From NCBI RefSeq assembly GCF_000635915.2, contig NZ_CP015614.1, positions 603,501-667,500 of the forward strand: a DNA stretch of 64,000 nt, given 5' to 3'. The first letter of the stretch is position 1. Each line of letters starts with the position of its first letter. The notes beneath the pieces are model-generated. The model did no database searches, was not told where the DNA came from, and saw only the letters and a list, made by a program, of their open reading frames with translations. Below, piece after piece: positions 1-8,925 of this stretch. The DNA comes from Brevundimonas naejangsanensis. Lineage in GTDB: Bacteria > Pseudomonadota > Alphaproteobacteria > Caulobacterales > Caulobacteraceae. The position numbers were made by a program, and so were the translations under genes.

Positions 1-1
1 C

Positions 2-2914
2 GCCGCCGCCGGCGCCCTGCGCGGCCGGGTGCTCGACACCGTCAGCGGCGAGTATCTGCGCAATGCCGAGGTTCGCGTCGAAGGCACGGGCATCGTCGCC
101 TATTCCGAGGACGGCGGCGCCTTCCGTCTCAGCGGCGTGCCGACGGGCGAGGTCACGCTTGTGGTCCGCTACGCCGGCCTGCAGGACGCGCGGGCCACAG
201 CCAGCGTCGTCGCAGGCCAGACCACGGTTGTCGACATCGCGCTGAAGGCCCCGCTCTATGCTGGCTCCGATGAGGCGTCTGCCGTGGAGGACATCGTGGT
301 CACTGCCGCACGCGGAGGCCAGGCCAAGGCGCTGATGGAGCGCCGCGTGGCGATGAACGCCAAGAACGTGGTCCCGGCCGACAACTTCGGCGCCCTGACC
401 ATGGGCGACGTGGGCGAGTTCATGAAGTCGATGCCGGGCCTGTCGATCGACTACACCGAGGTCGACGCCACCGCCGTGCGCATCGGCGGCCTGCCGCCCA
501 AATATTCCACCTTCACCATGGACGGGGCCAGGATGGCCACGGCCACCTCGAACAACAACTCGGGCCGTCAGAACTCGTTCGAGCAGATGTCGATCACCGG
601 CATCGAGACGATCGAGCTGAACCACACCCTGCTGGCCAGCATGGACGCGGACTCGCCGGGCGGCAGCATCAACCTGCGCAGCAAGTACGCCTTCCAGCTG
701 CCCGGGCGGCAGCTGCGCTTCCAGGTGGGCGGGGTGGCGACCTCGGACTCGGCCCTGTCGCGTCACTACATGCCCGACGACAAGAAGCACGCCAGCCTCT
801 ATCCCTCGGCCCAGTTCTCCTACGCCGACGTGTTCCTGGACGGCCGCCTGGGCGTCGCGGTCAGCGCCAGCCATAACGCCAACTATGTGCAGCAGGATCG
901 CATCCAGACCGACTGGTCCTATCTGGCTGACGGCCGGGTGATCCCCTACCAGGTCATGTGGCGCCCGGGGCCGAAGCTGACCAGCCGATCCGCCGCCAAC
1001 TTGGCGGTGGACTACAAGTTCACCGAAGACCTGATCTTCTCGCTGCGCAGCAACTACTCGTTCTATGACGTCGAGTATTTCAACCAGTACACCTATCTGA
1101 CGTTCGGCACGACGACGAAGTCCTACGCCACGCCTGAATCGACGGGCACGCATATCGTGGTCAATCCGGATGGCCGGAACACCCGTCTGCACACCGGCTA
1201 TTCGCACCGCTACGCCGGAACGCCGACCTATCTGATCGCGCCGAAGCTGGAATATAAGGGCGAGACGTGGGAAGCGGCGCTGCGCGCCAGCTACTCGTCG
1301 GCGGAGTTCAACTTCCGCGACACCAGCAAGGGCTTCTTCCAGCGAACCGACAACCACCTGACGGGGATCGGCTTCGAGATGGAGCGCGAGTCCACGGACT
1401 CCAACGCCTGGTATCTGCGCCAGACGGCGGGTCGTTCGTGGAGCGATCCGATGAACTTCAATCGCGACATCGACATCGGCAACAACGTCCGCACGGCGGA
1501 ATCGGACGCCGTCAACGACATGTATTCGCTGAACCTGGACGCGAAGAAGCGGCTCAGCCTGGGCGACGTCCACTTCACCCTGATGGGCGGCCTGGGCGCG
1601 CGCAGCAATGACTGGCGTACGGACGAGGGCTCCTATCAGCAGTTCCAGTATGTCGGCTCGACCGGCGATCTGACCCAGACCGCCGCCGAAGCCGTGGTGC
1701 CGTGGACGCAGAAATACCGCTTCGAGATGATCGGCTTCGATGCGGGCAACATGAACGCCCAGGGCTGGCGCGCCGACAGCCACTACGGAATGTACGACAT
1801 CTACCGCGAACACCCTGAGTATTTCGTGGCGGACGAGGTCGGCAACCTGAAGCGCCGTCTCGACAACAACAAGCGGGTCAAAGAAGACATCACCTCGGCC
1901 TACGTCGAGGCCCAGGCCGACGCGGGCCGCGCGCGCTTCGACCTGGGGCTGCGCTATGAGAAGACCGAGACGGCGGCCCGTATCGCCGTCATCCGTCCGG
2001 CCAAGGAGGTCGCGGACGCCGGCCTGTCGGTCAACACGGTCGAGGGGCTGCTGTACCAGTACAACAACGGGACCTATCAGGATCGCAAGGGCGAGTACGA
2101 CGACTGGTTCTGGAGCGGCGGGGTGAAGTACGACTTCACCGACAAGCTGGTCGGCCAGCTGTCCTTCAGCCAGGCGGTCCTACGCCCCGACTACGGCAAC
2201 CTGGGCGGGGTGGTGTCGGTCAACGACGACACCATGATCGTGACCGTGCCGAACCCCGAGCTGAAGCCGGAGCATTCGACGAAGTATTACGCCAGCCTGC
2301 AGTATTATCTGGCGCCGGCGGGCATCATCGGTCTGTCGGCCTACCAGCTCGACATGCAGGACATGCAGGTCACCGGCATGACGGTGAACCCGGAGGACGT
2401 CGGCTTCGATCCGGCCGAGTACGCGGGCTACACCTTCCGCAGCGCCCAGAACCTGCCGGGGACCAGCACCAACCGGGGCTATGTCGCGGAATACAGCCAG
2501 CAGCTGACCTTCCTGCCGGGCGCCTGGCGCGGCCTGGGCCTGCATGGCTCGGTGACTTACCTGGATCCGGACGGCGAGCGTCAGGGCACGCCGAAACAGG
2601 CGGCCAACTGGGGCGTGCGCTACAACATCGGCCGCTTCGACTTCCAGCTGAACGGCAACTGGCAGTCGAAGTATCGCGTCAGCGGTCTGAACAACACGCC
2701 GACCACGGCCAACAACGGCGTCCTCTACCACTCGCCGCGCGAGCTGTGGAATGTCAGCGTCAACTACAAGATCAACGACCACTTCGACCTGATGCTGGCC
2801 GGTCGGAACATCTTCAACTCGCCGGACGTCATCTACTCCAACGAGCGTGATCGGGTGCAGCAGTACACCGTCTACGGCTCGATGTGGAACATCGGCGTCA
2901 AGGGCGTCTTCTGA
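2..2914 (+). CDS. TonB-dependent receptor with N-terminal carboxypeptidase-regulatory-like domain (5' partial)
   Basis: Outer-membrane, TonB-driven uptake channel. The frame is open from base 2, so the signal peptide and true start lie upstream; the first possible internal start is the GTG at 29. The first ~75 residues look like a carboxypeptidase-regulatory-like beta-sandwich (GEYLRNAEVRVEG, GAFRLSGVP, VVRYAGL). A TonB-box-like EDIVVTA follows, then the plug (MPGLSIDY, VRIGGLPPKYSTFTMDGA, IELNHTLLASMDADSPGGSINL), and then a long barrel ending in phenylalanine (GVKGVF). The PhoD-type phosphatase starts 110 bases downstream on the same strand. Receptor-plus-phosphatase pairing suggests uptake linked to phosphate esters, which is inference only; the substrate cannot be read from the sequence. 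Confidence 0.93.
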   Translation, partial: AAAGALRGRVLDTVSGEYLRNAEVRVEGTGIVAYSEDGGAFRLSGVPTGEVTLVVRYAGLQDARATASVVAGQTTVVDIALKAPLYAGSDEASAVEDIVVTAARGGQAKALMERRVAMNAKNVVPADNFGALTMGDVGEFMKSMPGLSIDYTEVDATAVRIGGLPPKYSTFTMDGARMATATSNNNSGRQNSFEQMSITGIETIELNHTLLASMDADSPGGSINLRSKYAFQLPGRQLRFQVGGVATSDSALSRHYMPDDKKHASLYPSAQFSYADVFLDGRLGVAVSASHNANYVQQDRIQTDWSYLADGRVIPYQVMWRPGPKLTSRSAANLAVDYKFTEDLIFSLRSNYSFYDVEYFNQYTYLTFGTTTKSYATPESTGTHIVVNPDGRNTRLHTGYSHRYAGTPTYLIAPKLEYKGETWEAALRASYSSAEFNFRDTSKGFFQRTDNHLTGIGFEMERESTDSNAWYLRQTAGRSWSDPMNFNRDIDIGNNVRTAESDAVNDMYSLNLDAKKRLSLGDVHFTLMGGLGARSNDWRTDEGSYQQFQYVGSTGDLTQTAAEAVVPWTQKYRFEMIGFDAGNMNAQGWRADSHYGMYDIYREHPEYFVADEVGNLKRRLDNNKRVKEDITSAYVEAQADAGRARFDLGLRYEKTETAARIAVIRPAKEVADAGLSVNTVEGLLYQYNNGTYQDRKGEYDDWFWSGGVKYDFTDKLVGQLSFSQAVLRPDYGNLGGVVSVNDDTMIVTVPNPELKPEHSTKYYASLQYYLAPAGIIGLSAYQLDMQDMQVTGMTVNPEDVGFDPAEYAGYTFRSAQNLPGTSTNRGYVAEYSQQLTFLPGAWRGLGLHGSVTYLDPDGERQGTPKQAANWGVRYNIGRFDFQLNGNWQSKYRVSGLNNTPTTANNGVLYHSPRELWNVSVNYKINDHFDLMLAGRNIFNSPDVIYSNERDRVQQYTVYGSMWNIGVKGVF

Positions 2915-3024
2915 TCCGCCCGAACGTCTGAAGGCCCGGCGGCCGCGTCGTCTCGCGACGGCGCGGTCGTGCTGGGTCGAACCGGGCGGCCCTGTCGCTC
3001 GATTGCATTTCCAAAGGATATGGC

Positions 3025-4659
3025 ATGCCTCTGATGCTTGATCGACGGCGGCTGGTGCTGGGCGGCGGCCTGGGGCTGGCGGCGCTGGGCCTGCCGGGCG
3101 GCGCGGCGCTGGCGCGCGAACTTCTCAGCGCCTCCGGCTTCACCCACGGCGTGGCCAGCGGCGAACCAGGGCCGGACTCCCTGCTGCTGTGGAGCCGCTA
3201 CGTTCCCTCGGGCGGCGTCGACGAGGTCCGCCTGGACGCCGAGATCGCCCTGGACGCAAGCTTCCATCAGGTCGCGGCGCGCGGCGTGGTGCGGACCGGC
3301 GCCTATCGCGACTGGACGGTGAAGATCACCCTGGACGGTCTGCAACCGGGCACGACCTACTGGTATCGCTTCATCGGCCCAGACGGCTCGCGGTCGCAGA
3401 CGGGGCGGGCGCGGACCCTGCCGGTCGGTCGGGCCGAGCGGTTCCGCATCGGCCTGTTCTCCTGCTCCAACCTGCCGATGGGCTGGTTCAACGCCTATGC
3501 CCATGCGGCGGCGCGCGACGACGTCGACCTGTGGCTGCACGTCGGCGACTATGTGTATGAGTACGGCCTGGGCTCCTACGCCGTGGACGACCGGATCGCC
3601 GAGCGCGCGGTCCTGCCCGCCCATGACCACGAGATGGTGGCTCTGGCCGACTATCGCCTCCGCTTCGCCTGCTATCGCGCCGACCCCGACCTGCAGGCCG
3701 TGCATGCGGCGGCGCCCATGGTCTGCGTCTGGGACGATCATGAATCGACCAACGACAGCTGGGAAGGCGGGGCGCAGAATCATCAGGCAGCCACCGAAGG
3801 CGACTGGAGCACGCGCCGCGCCGCCGCCGCTCAGGCCTATCTGGAATGGATGCCGATCTCGGAAGAGCCGTGGAAAGCCTATACGATCGGCGATCTGGCC
3901 ACCCTCTATCGCACGGAATCGCGCCTGATCGGCCGCACGCGCCAGGCCGACATCGGCGCCGCCTATCGCGAGGGGACGGAAGCCGCCCTGACCGCCTTCC
4001 GCGACGGCGCCTGGCAGGACGCCTCGGCCTCCATGCTGGGCTCGACCCAGGAGGCCTGGTTGGCGCGCGAACTGCGGATCAACGCACCCAAGACAGCCTG
4101 GCAGGTGGTGGGTATGGGCACGATCATGGGGCGCACCGTCATGCCCCACGACGCCGTCAGCTGGCTGCGCTCGGACCTGAGCGAAGGCGCCGTCCGCTCC
4201 TTCACCAACGCCGCGCGGGCGGGGCGGGTCGGCCTGCCCATGTGGATGGACCGCTGGGACGGCTATCCGGCGGCGCGCTCGCGCTTCCTCAAGGCGGCGC
4301 AGGCGGCCGACGCGGATCTGGTCATGTTGGCCGGCGACAGCCACAACGCCTGGGCCTATTCACTGTCCGAGGACGGTCGCCCGGCCGGGGTGGAGTTCGC
4401 CGGTCAGGCCGTGACCTCCAACGGCATCGAAAAACAGTTGGGCGTGGCCCCCTCGGTCGCCGCCCGTTCCTTCGTCGCCGCCAACCCGGAGATGGCCTGG
4501 GCCCAGACCAGCGGGCGCGGCTATATGATGATCGACATCACGCCGGACCGCGTCGGCGGCGAGTGGATCTTCATGGAGACGATCAAGGCGCGCAGCACCG
4601 CCGTCGCAGGCGCGCACCGGATGACAGTCCAGAAGGGACGGCGACGTTTCGTCGCCTGA
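3025..4659 (+). CDS. phoD: Alkaline phosphatase D family protein (PhoD-like)
   Basis: Predicted secreted metallophosphoesterase hydrolysing phosphate mono- or diesters, 544 residues. The N-terminus has a Tat-like twin arginine (DRRRLVLGGG) and a hydrophobic stretch ending near ALA. Residues ~35-130 fit the PhoD N-terminal beta-sandwich. The metallophosphatase core carries the expected metal-ligand blocks in order: FSCSN, LHVGDYVYEYG, VCVWDDHESTNDSW and MLAGDSHNAWAY. The start at 3025 is preferred because the twin arginine follows at once. It lies 110 bases after the receptor and is probably co-transcribed with it. Family assignment is firm; the preferred substrate is unknown. Confidence 0.92.
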   Translation: MPLMLDRRRLVLGGGLGLAALGLPGGAALARELLSASGFTHGVASGEPGPDSLLLWSRYVPSGGVDEVRLDAEIALDASFHQVAARGVVRTGAYRDWTVKITLDGLQPGTTYWYRFIGPDGSRSQTGRARTLPVGRAERFRIGLFSCSNLPMGWFNAYAHAAARDDVDLWLHVGDYVYEYGLGSYAVDDRIAERAVLPAHDHEMVALADYRLRFACYRADPDLQAVHAAAPMVCVWDDHESTNDSWEGGAQNHQAATEGDWSTRRAAAAQAYLEWMPISEEPWKAYTIGDLATLYRTESRLIGRTRQADIGAAYREGTEAALTAFRDGAWQDASASMLGSTQEAWLARELRINAPKTAWQVVGMGTIMGRTVMPHDAVSWLRSDLSEGAVRSFTNAARAGRVGLPMWMDRWDGYPAARSRFLKAAQAADADLVMLAGDSHNAWAYSLSEDGRPAGVEFAGQAVTSNGIEKQLGVAPSVAARSFVAANPEMAWAQTSGRGYMMIDITPDRVGGEWIFMETIKARSTAVAGAHRMTVQKGRRRFVA

Positions 4660-4717
4660 GGGTTTGCTGGTCTTCAGGCAGATCGACGCGCGGGCCCACC
4701 CGGACCGGCGTATCCGA

Positions 4718-4816
4718 TCAGAAGCGGAACCGAGGTCCGGCCGTGAATTGGCGCTCAGCTACGCCATAGACTGCGGCTTCGGCCGTGGAGGTCACTTGGG
4801 CGTTGGCTCCGTCCAT
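4718..4816 (-). pseudogene. C-terminal remnant of a TonB-dependent receptor
   Basis: On the minus strand, about 32 codons end in ERQFTAGPRFRF and a stop. This aromatic-terminated last strand is typical of TonB-dependent receptors. Nothing receptor-like precedes it; the frame abuts the stop of the amidase remnant through a TGATG overlap. It is best read as the scar of a deletion that removed the rest of a receptor gene. Confidence 0.5.
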
Positions 4817-5280
4817 CACCCCACCCAGACCGGCGGCTTGCGCAGGTCCCATTGCAACTCGCGTTCAAGCTCGAAGGCTAGTTGAAGCAGGATGGCTTCG
4901 CCCCCGGGGCGGGTTGAGAACTGCAGGCCGAGAGGCAGGCCGTCACGACTCTGGCCCATCGGCAGGGTGATCGCGGGCGTGCCGGCGACGTTGTCGAGCC
5001 ACGTCGGGGCGTAGCCGAACAGACGTTCCATCTGGGTTTCGACCGGCAGGGCCTGATCCAGATAGGACAGCGGGACCGGCGGCTTGTTCTGCGTCGGGGT
5101 GATGAAGACATCGATGCTGTCGAACTGGGCGAGGTAGCCCTCCATAGACCCGCCGAGGATTCCTAAGGCAGCGCTCATGGCTTCGGGGGCGAGCGTCGGC
5201 CGATCTCGGCCAGGGCGAGGGTCAGGGGCTCTAGGTCGTCGGGGCCTGCCTCGCGCCCCAGGTCGACCCTTGGGCTCGAG
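4816..5280 (-). pseudogene. Amidase-signature family enzyme, C-terminal remnant with frameshift
   Basis: Only about the last 155 residues of a ~500-residue amidase are present. The open part begins MSAALGILGGSMEGY and includes IDVFITPTQNKPP and AGTPAITLPMGQSRDGLPLGLQ, the usual C-terminal blocks of amidase-signature enzymes. Just upstream the homology continues in another frame (LEPLTLALAEIGRRSPP). Adding one base to the five-G run at 5185-5189 joins the two parts. The catalytic Lys-Ser-Ser region is absent and the remnant runs into copC, so it cannot be functional even with the frame repaired. Confidence 0.75.
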
Positions 5281-5292
5281 CTAGCGTCGCTC

Positions 5293-5679
5293 TTAGTGAA
5301 CCATGAAGCTGACGGTCCCGGTCATGCGGTGGCCGTCCGGCGCCTCGGCGACCCATATCGCCCGATAGGTTCCGGGCGCGAGACGCGGCAGGGGCGCGCC
5401 GACGCTGAGCGCGGCAGGCGCTTCCGGCGCCGTGACCACGATCGGAGCATGGTCCTCCATCGTCAGGGTGACGGTCCTGAGCATCATCGGATGGGGGAAG
5501 GTCACGTTGAAGCGCTCCGGCGAGCCGTGCGTCATGGCGCCGTCGGCCGGGCTGGTGACGATGCCCGAGGCGGCCGATGCCTGCGGATGCATTCCAGCGT
5601 GGCCGGAATGGGGATCCTGCGCGAAGGCTGCGCCGGCGGTGAGAGCCAGCGCAGTGGTGAAAGCCAAGGTGCGCATCAT
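5293..5679 (-). CDS. copC: CopC-like periplasmic copper-binding protein
   Basis: Small periplasmic beta-barrel protein, 128 residues, with a clear signal peptide ending AAFAQ. A short His/Met-rich segment follows (DPHSGHAGMHPQ). The body is CopC/YobA-like: SPADGAMTHGSPERFNVTFPHPMM early and EAPDGHRMTGTVSFMVH at the end. The DGH near the C-terminus matches a copper(II) ligand site in CopC proteins. The classic N-terminal His of mature CopC is not in the usual place, so it may be a divergent member. It lies 19 bases after copB and is the last gene of the cop operon. Confidence 0.82.
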   Translation of the reverse strand: MMRTLAFTTALALTAGAAFAQDPHSGHAGMHPQASAASGIVTSPADGAMTHGSPERFNVTFPHPMMLRTVTLTMEDHAPIVVTAPEAPAALSVGAPLPRLAPGTYRAIWVAEAPDGHRMTGTVSFMVH

Positions 5680-5698
5680 TGTCAGCTATCCTTCAGTG

Positions 5699-6952
5699 TT
5701 AGAACCAGGCCTTCAGGCCGACCACGAAACGCATGTCCTCGGCGTCTTGGCCGCGGGCCTTGGCGTAATCGGCCGTGTCGCCCAGCGAGCGGCTCCACTC
5801 GACGCCGGCATAGGGCGCGAACTCCTTGCGGATTTCATAGCGCAGGCGCAGCCCCGCCGTGACCGAGGTCAGGCCCGAGCCCACCTCCAGTTCCGGGATG
5901 TCGCTCGCCGACATATGCAGTTCGACCGCCGGCTGCAGGATCCACTTCTGGGTGATGCGCTGGTCGTATTCGGCTTCGAAGCGGGCGGTCAGGTCGCCCT
6001 CGGTCGACAGGAAGGCGGCGGCGCCCATCTCGAACCAATAGGGGGCCACGCCTTGGACGCCGACGGTCAGATGGGTCGTGTCGTCGCCGTCGGGACGGAT
6101 GTCCTGGCGCAGGCCTGCCTGCAGATCCCAGAAGGGGGCGACGGCACGGCTGTAGAGGGCCTGGAACTCGGCCTCGTGCAGGTTGCCGCCGAACTCGCCT
6201 TCGCCCTCGGTCTTCCACCAGAAGCGGTTGATGTCGCCGCCGGTCCAGCCCTGGGCCTCCCAACTGTAGCCGTCGGCGCCGTCGCCGAAGTTGGCTTCGA
6301 GGGAGTCGATGAATACGGCGGTCGAGCGGATGTCGCCGTTCTCGGCCAGCAACTGCTTGCGCGCCGCAGCCATGACGACCGGGTCGAACAGCAGGTCAGC
6401 GGCGTGGGCGGGGGCCGCGCGCGCGGCGGCGGGGGGAGGAGTCTCGACCATGCGGCCGCCGACGGCGTCCACGCTGGTCGGGATGTTCGGACCACCGCGT
6501 GTCGCGCCCATGTCATGACCGGCGTGCGGGTCGGCCTGAGCCGCTGGGGCGGAAGCCATGGCGTGGCTCGCGTGGGGATCGGCCGCAGCAGCGCCGTGTC
6601 CGGCGTGGCTGCTCATGTCATGACCGGCGTGCGGATCGGCTTGGGCCGCTGGGGCTGGAGCCGTGGCGTGGCCCCCGTGGGGATCGGCCGCAGCAGCGCC
6701 GTGTCCGGCATGGCTGCTCATGTCATGACCGGCGTGCGGGTCGGCCTGAGCGCCGGTGGCGGCTGCGCCGTGCGTGGGGCAGGGCTTGCCGTCACGCATC
6801 ATCGGGCGGTCATGCGCGGGCTTGGCCGGCGGAGTCGCCGCTTGAGCAGCGGGAGCATGGCCGGCATGTCCGGCATGGCTCTGGGTCAGGGCGGGCCCGC
6901 CGGCGGCCACCATCAGCGGGGCGAGCGCGAGCGAAAGAGAAAGGGACTTCAC
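5699..6952 (-). CDS. copB: Copper resistance outer-membrane protein CopB with expanded His-rich repeats
   Basis: Outer-membrane copper-binding protein, 417 residues. After the signal peptide, residues ~25-150 are a low-complexity His/Met/Ala region built from repeats such as ADPHAGHDM and SHAGHG. The C-terminal ~230 residues are the CopB barrel (LLFDPVVMAAARKQLL, WEAQGWTGGDINRFWWKTEGEG, final VGLKAWF). The start overlaps the copA stop by 4 bases (ATGA), so translation is probably coupled. The repeat region is duplicated at DNA level with a 105-base period and is likely to vary in length between strains. It is inferred to sequester periplasmic copper together with CopA. Confidence 0.92.
   Translation of the reverse strand: MKSLSLSLALAPLMVAAGGPALTQSHAGHAGHAPAAQAATPPAKPAHDRPMMRDGKPCPTHGAAATGAQADPHAGHDMSSHAGHGAAAADPHGGHATAPAPAAQADPHAGHDMSSHAGHGAAAADPHASHAMASAPAAQADPHAGHDMGATRGGPNIPTSVDAVGGRMVETPPPAAARAAPAHAADLLFDPVVMAAARKQLLAENGDIRSTAVFIDSLEANFGDGADGYSWEAQGWTGGDINRFWWKTEGEGEFGGNLHEAEFQALYSRAVAPFWDLQAGLRQDIRPDGDDTTHLTVGVQGVAPYWFEMGAAAFLSTEGDLTARFEAEYDQRITQKWILQPAVELHMSASDIPELEVGSGLTSVTAGLRLRYEIRKEFAPYAGVEWSRSLGDTADYAKARGQDAEDMRFVVGLKAWF
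6511..6750 (-). repeat. 105-base tandem repeat inside copB
   Basis: Near-identical units start at 6511, 6616 and 6721, each opening with tgtcatgaccggcgtgcgg on the plus strand. The first two units are full length with a few substitutions; the third matches for about 30 bases. The period is 35 codons, so the frame is kept and each unit adds a histidine/methionine cluster to CopB. Confidence 0.9.
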
Positions 6953-8763
6953 GAGACGGTTCCATCCAGCGGGCGAACAGTGACGACGTTGAACATGCCC
7001 GCATGCATGTGCATCAGAAGGTGACAGTGGAAGGCCCAGTCGCCGGGTGCGTCGGCGGTTAGGTCGAAGGTGACCTTGCCGCCCGGGGCGACGTTGACCG
7101 TGTGCTTCAGCGGCTGATGTCCGTCGTGGCCGTTGACCAGTTCGAAGAAATGGCCGTGCAGGTGGATGGGGTGGGCCATCATGGTGTCGTTGACCAGGGT
7201 CACGCGCACCCGTTCGTTCAGCTCGAAGCGGATCGGCTCGACAACTTCAGAGAATTTCCGTCCGTCGAAGCCCCACATGAACCGCTCCATATTGCCGGTC
7301 AGGTGGATCTCCATGGAGCGCGAGGGCGCGCGATGGTCCTTGTTCGGCGTCAGCGAAACCAGATCGGCGTAGACCAGCACGCGGTGGTCGACGTTATCCA
7401 GACCCTGAGGCCTGTCGGCCAGACGGTTGGAAGGAGCGGGCGAAATCATGTCGACGCCGACGCCGACCGCCATGTCGGCCGGGGCGTTGTTCGGATCGCG
7501 CATGCTGTGGCTCATGCCGCCGTGGTCCATCGGCGCGGCGGTTGCGGCCGCGCCTGCGGCCGTACCGTGGCCTATGGCCGCGTGGTCGGCGCCGGCAGCG
7601 CCGTGGCCCATGGCGCTGTGGTCCATTCCGCCGTGATCCATGCCGCCCATGCCCATGTCCTTCATGGTCAGGTTCGGGACCTGGCGCAGCGGCGGGACCT
7701 CGGCCGTCATGCCCAGGCGCGGCGCCAGGGTGGCGCGGCCCATGCCCGAACGGTCGATGGCCTCGGAAACGATGGTGTAGGCGCGATCCTCAGTGGGACG
7801 GACGATGACGTCATAAGTCTCGGCGACCGAGATCTGGAACTCGTCCACCTCGACCGGGCGCACGTTCTCGCCGTCGGCGTTGACCACGGTCATGGCCAGC
7901 CCCGGAATGCGGACGTTGAAGATCGACATGGCCGAGGCGTTGATGATGCGTAGCCGCACGCGCTCGCCGGGCCGGACCAGGCCGGTCCAGTTCTCGTCCG
8001 GCCCGTGGCCGTTGACCAGATAGGTGTAGGTCGAGCCGTTGACGTCCAGGATGTCGCGCGGGTCCATCCGCATGGAGCCCCACATCCGCCGCTCGGCCAG
8101 GTTCATGCGATCAGATCCGTCGATCAGGCCCGCCAGCGTCGTCTTCTGCTGGTTGAAGTAGCCGGGGCTCTTCTTCAGTTTGTCGAGGATTTCGTGCGGA
8201 TGCAGGAAGCTCCAGTCCGACAGGACCAGGACATGCTCGCGGTCATAGGCGACCGGGTCGGCGCCCGCCGGATCGATGACGATAGGGCCATAGTGGCCCA
8301 TGGCTTCCTGAAGGCCGGAATGGCTGTGGTACCAATAGGTGCCCGACTGCTTGATCGGGAACTCATAGACGAAGGTCTCGCGCGGCTTGATGCCAGGGAA
8401 GCTGATGCCCGGCACGCCGTCCATTTGGAACGGCAGCAGCAGGCCGTGCCAATGGATCGAGGTGTCCTCGTCCAGGGTGTTCGTCACCGACAGGCGCACG
8501 TTCTGGCCCTCGCGCATCCGCAGCAGGGGGGCTGGCAAAAGGCCGTTCACCGTCACCGCATGGCCGGTGCGGCCGCCGACGGTGAAGTCGGAGCGCCCGA
8601 CCCTCAAGTCGATGTTCGGCCCGGTCAGGGTCGGCAGGTCGGCGCGAAGGCCCGGCGATCCGGTCTGGGCCCAGGCGGGCAGTAGGCCCTGCAGGCCCAG
8701 GACGCCGCCGCCCAGGGCGGCGCCTCTCAATAGGGTTCGACGGTCCAGGGATGTTGTCGCCAT
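6949..8763 (-). CDS. copA: Copper resistance multicopper oxidase CopA
   Basis: Periplasmic multicopper oxidase, 604 residues, exported by Tat (DRRTLLRGAALGGG). All four copper-ligand blocks are visible: HWHG, YWYHSHSG, HPIHLHGHFFE and HCHLLMHMHAGM. This supports one type 1 site and a type 2/3 trinuclear cluster. Residues ~370-410 form a Met/His-rich insert (MGGMDHGGMDHSAMGH), typical of CopA/PcoA and thought to bind extra Cu(I). It is followed by copB with a 4-base overlap. The 162 bases upstream separate it from the ECF sigma gene and may hold its own promoter. Confidence 0.95.
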   Translation of the reverse strand: MATTSLDRRTLLRGAALGGGVLGLQGLLPAWAQTGSPGLRADLPTLTGPNIDLRVGRSDFTVGGRTGHAVTVNGLLPAPLLRMREGQNVRLSVTNTLDEDTSIHWHGLLLPFQMDGVPGISFPGIKPRETFVYEFPIKQSGTYWYHSHSGLQEAMGHYGPIVIDPAGADPVAYDREHVLVLSDWSFLHPHEILDKLKKSPGYFNQQKTTLAGLIDGSDRMNLAERRMWGSMRMDPRDILDVNGSTYTYLVNGHGPDENWTGLVRPGERVRLRIINASAMSIFNVRIPGLAMTVVNADGENVRPVEVDEFQISVAETYDVIVRPTEDRAYTIVSEAIDRSGMGRATLAPRLGMTAEVPPLRQVPNLTMKDMGMGGMDHGGMDHSAMGHGAAGADHAAIGHGTAAGAAATAAPMDHGGMSHSMRDPNNAPADMAVGVGVDMISPAPSNRLADRPQGLDNVDHRVLVYADLVSLTPNKDHRAPSRSMEIHLTGNMERFMWGFDGRKFSEVVEPIRFELNERVRVTLVNDTMMAHPIHLHGHFFELVNGHDGHQPLKHTVNVAPGGKVTFDLTADAPGDWAFHCHLLMHMHAGMFNVVTVRPLDGTVS

Positions 8764-8925
8764 GTCGTCCAGGTCTCAAGGAAGCCGTTCGCCAAGGGAT
8801 GGCGGGCAGGGAAGAGGTTTGATCGGGATACGCGAAGAATGCGATGGCCCCTCGCCCCGCCGTTGCGGCAGGGCGCCGCAGGCTCGGCCAAGGTCCAGGT
8901 CTAGGGTGTCCGACGTGCGTCGGTC

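Noticed and set aside
2180-4344. Long minus-strand open frames (200 and 490 codons) opposite the receptor and phoD
   Set aside because: They are shadows of GC-rich coding sequence: composition is Arg/Gly/Ala-rich without any recognisable domain, and the plus-strand genes are clear.
6511-6750. Possible CRISPR array
   Set aside because: The 105-base repeats are contiguous, in frame with copB and have no spacers.
5432-7024. 530-codon plus-strand open frame opposite copC and copB
   Set aside because: It mirrors the His-repeat region and has no domain; both minus-strand genes are well supported.
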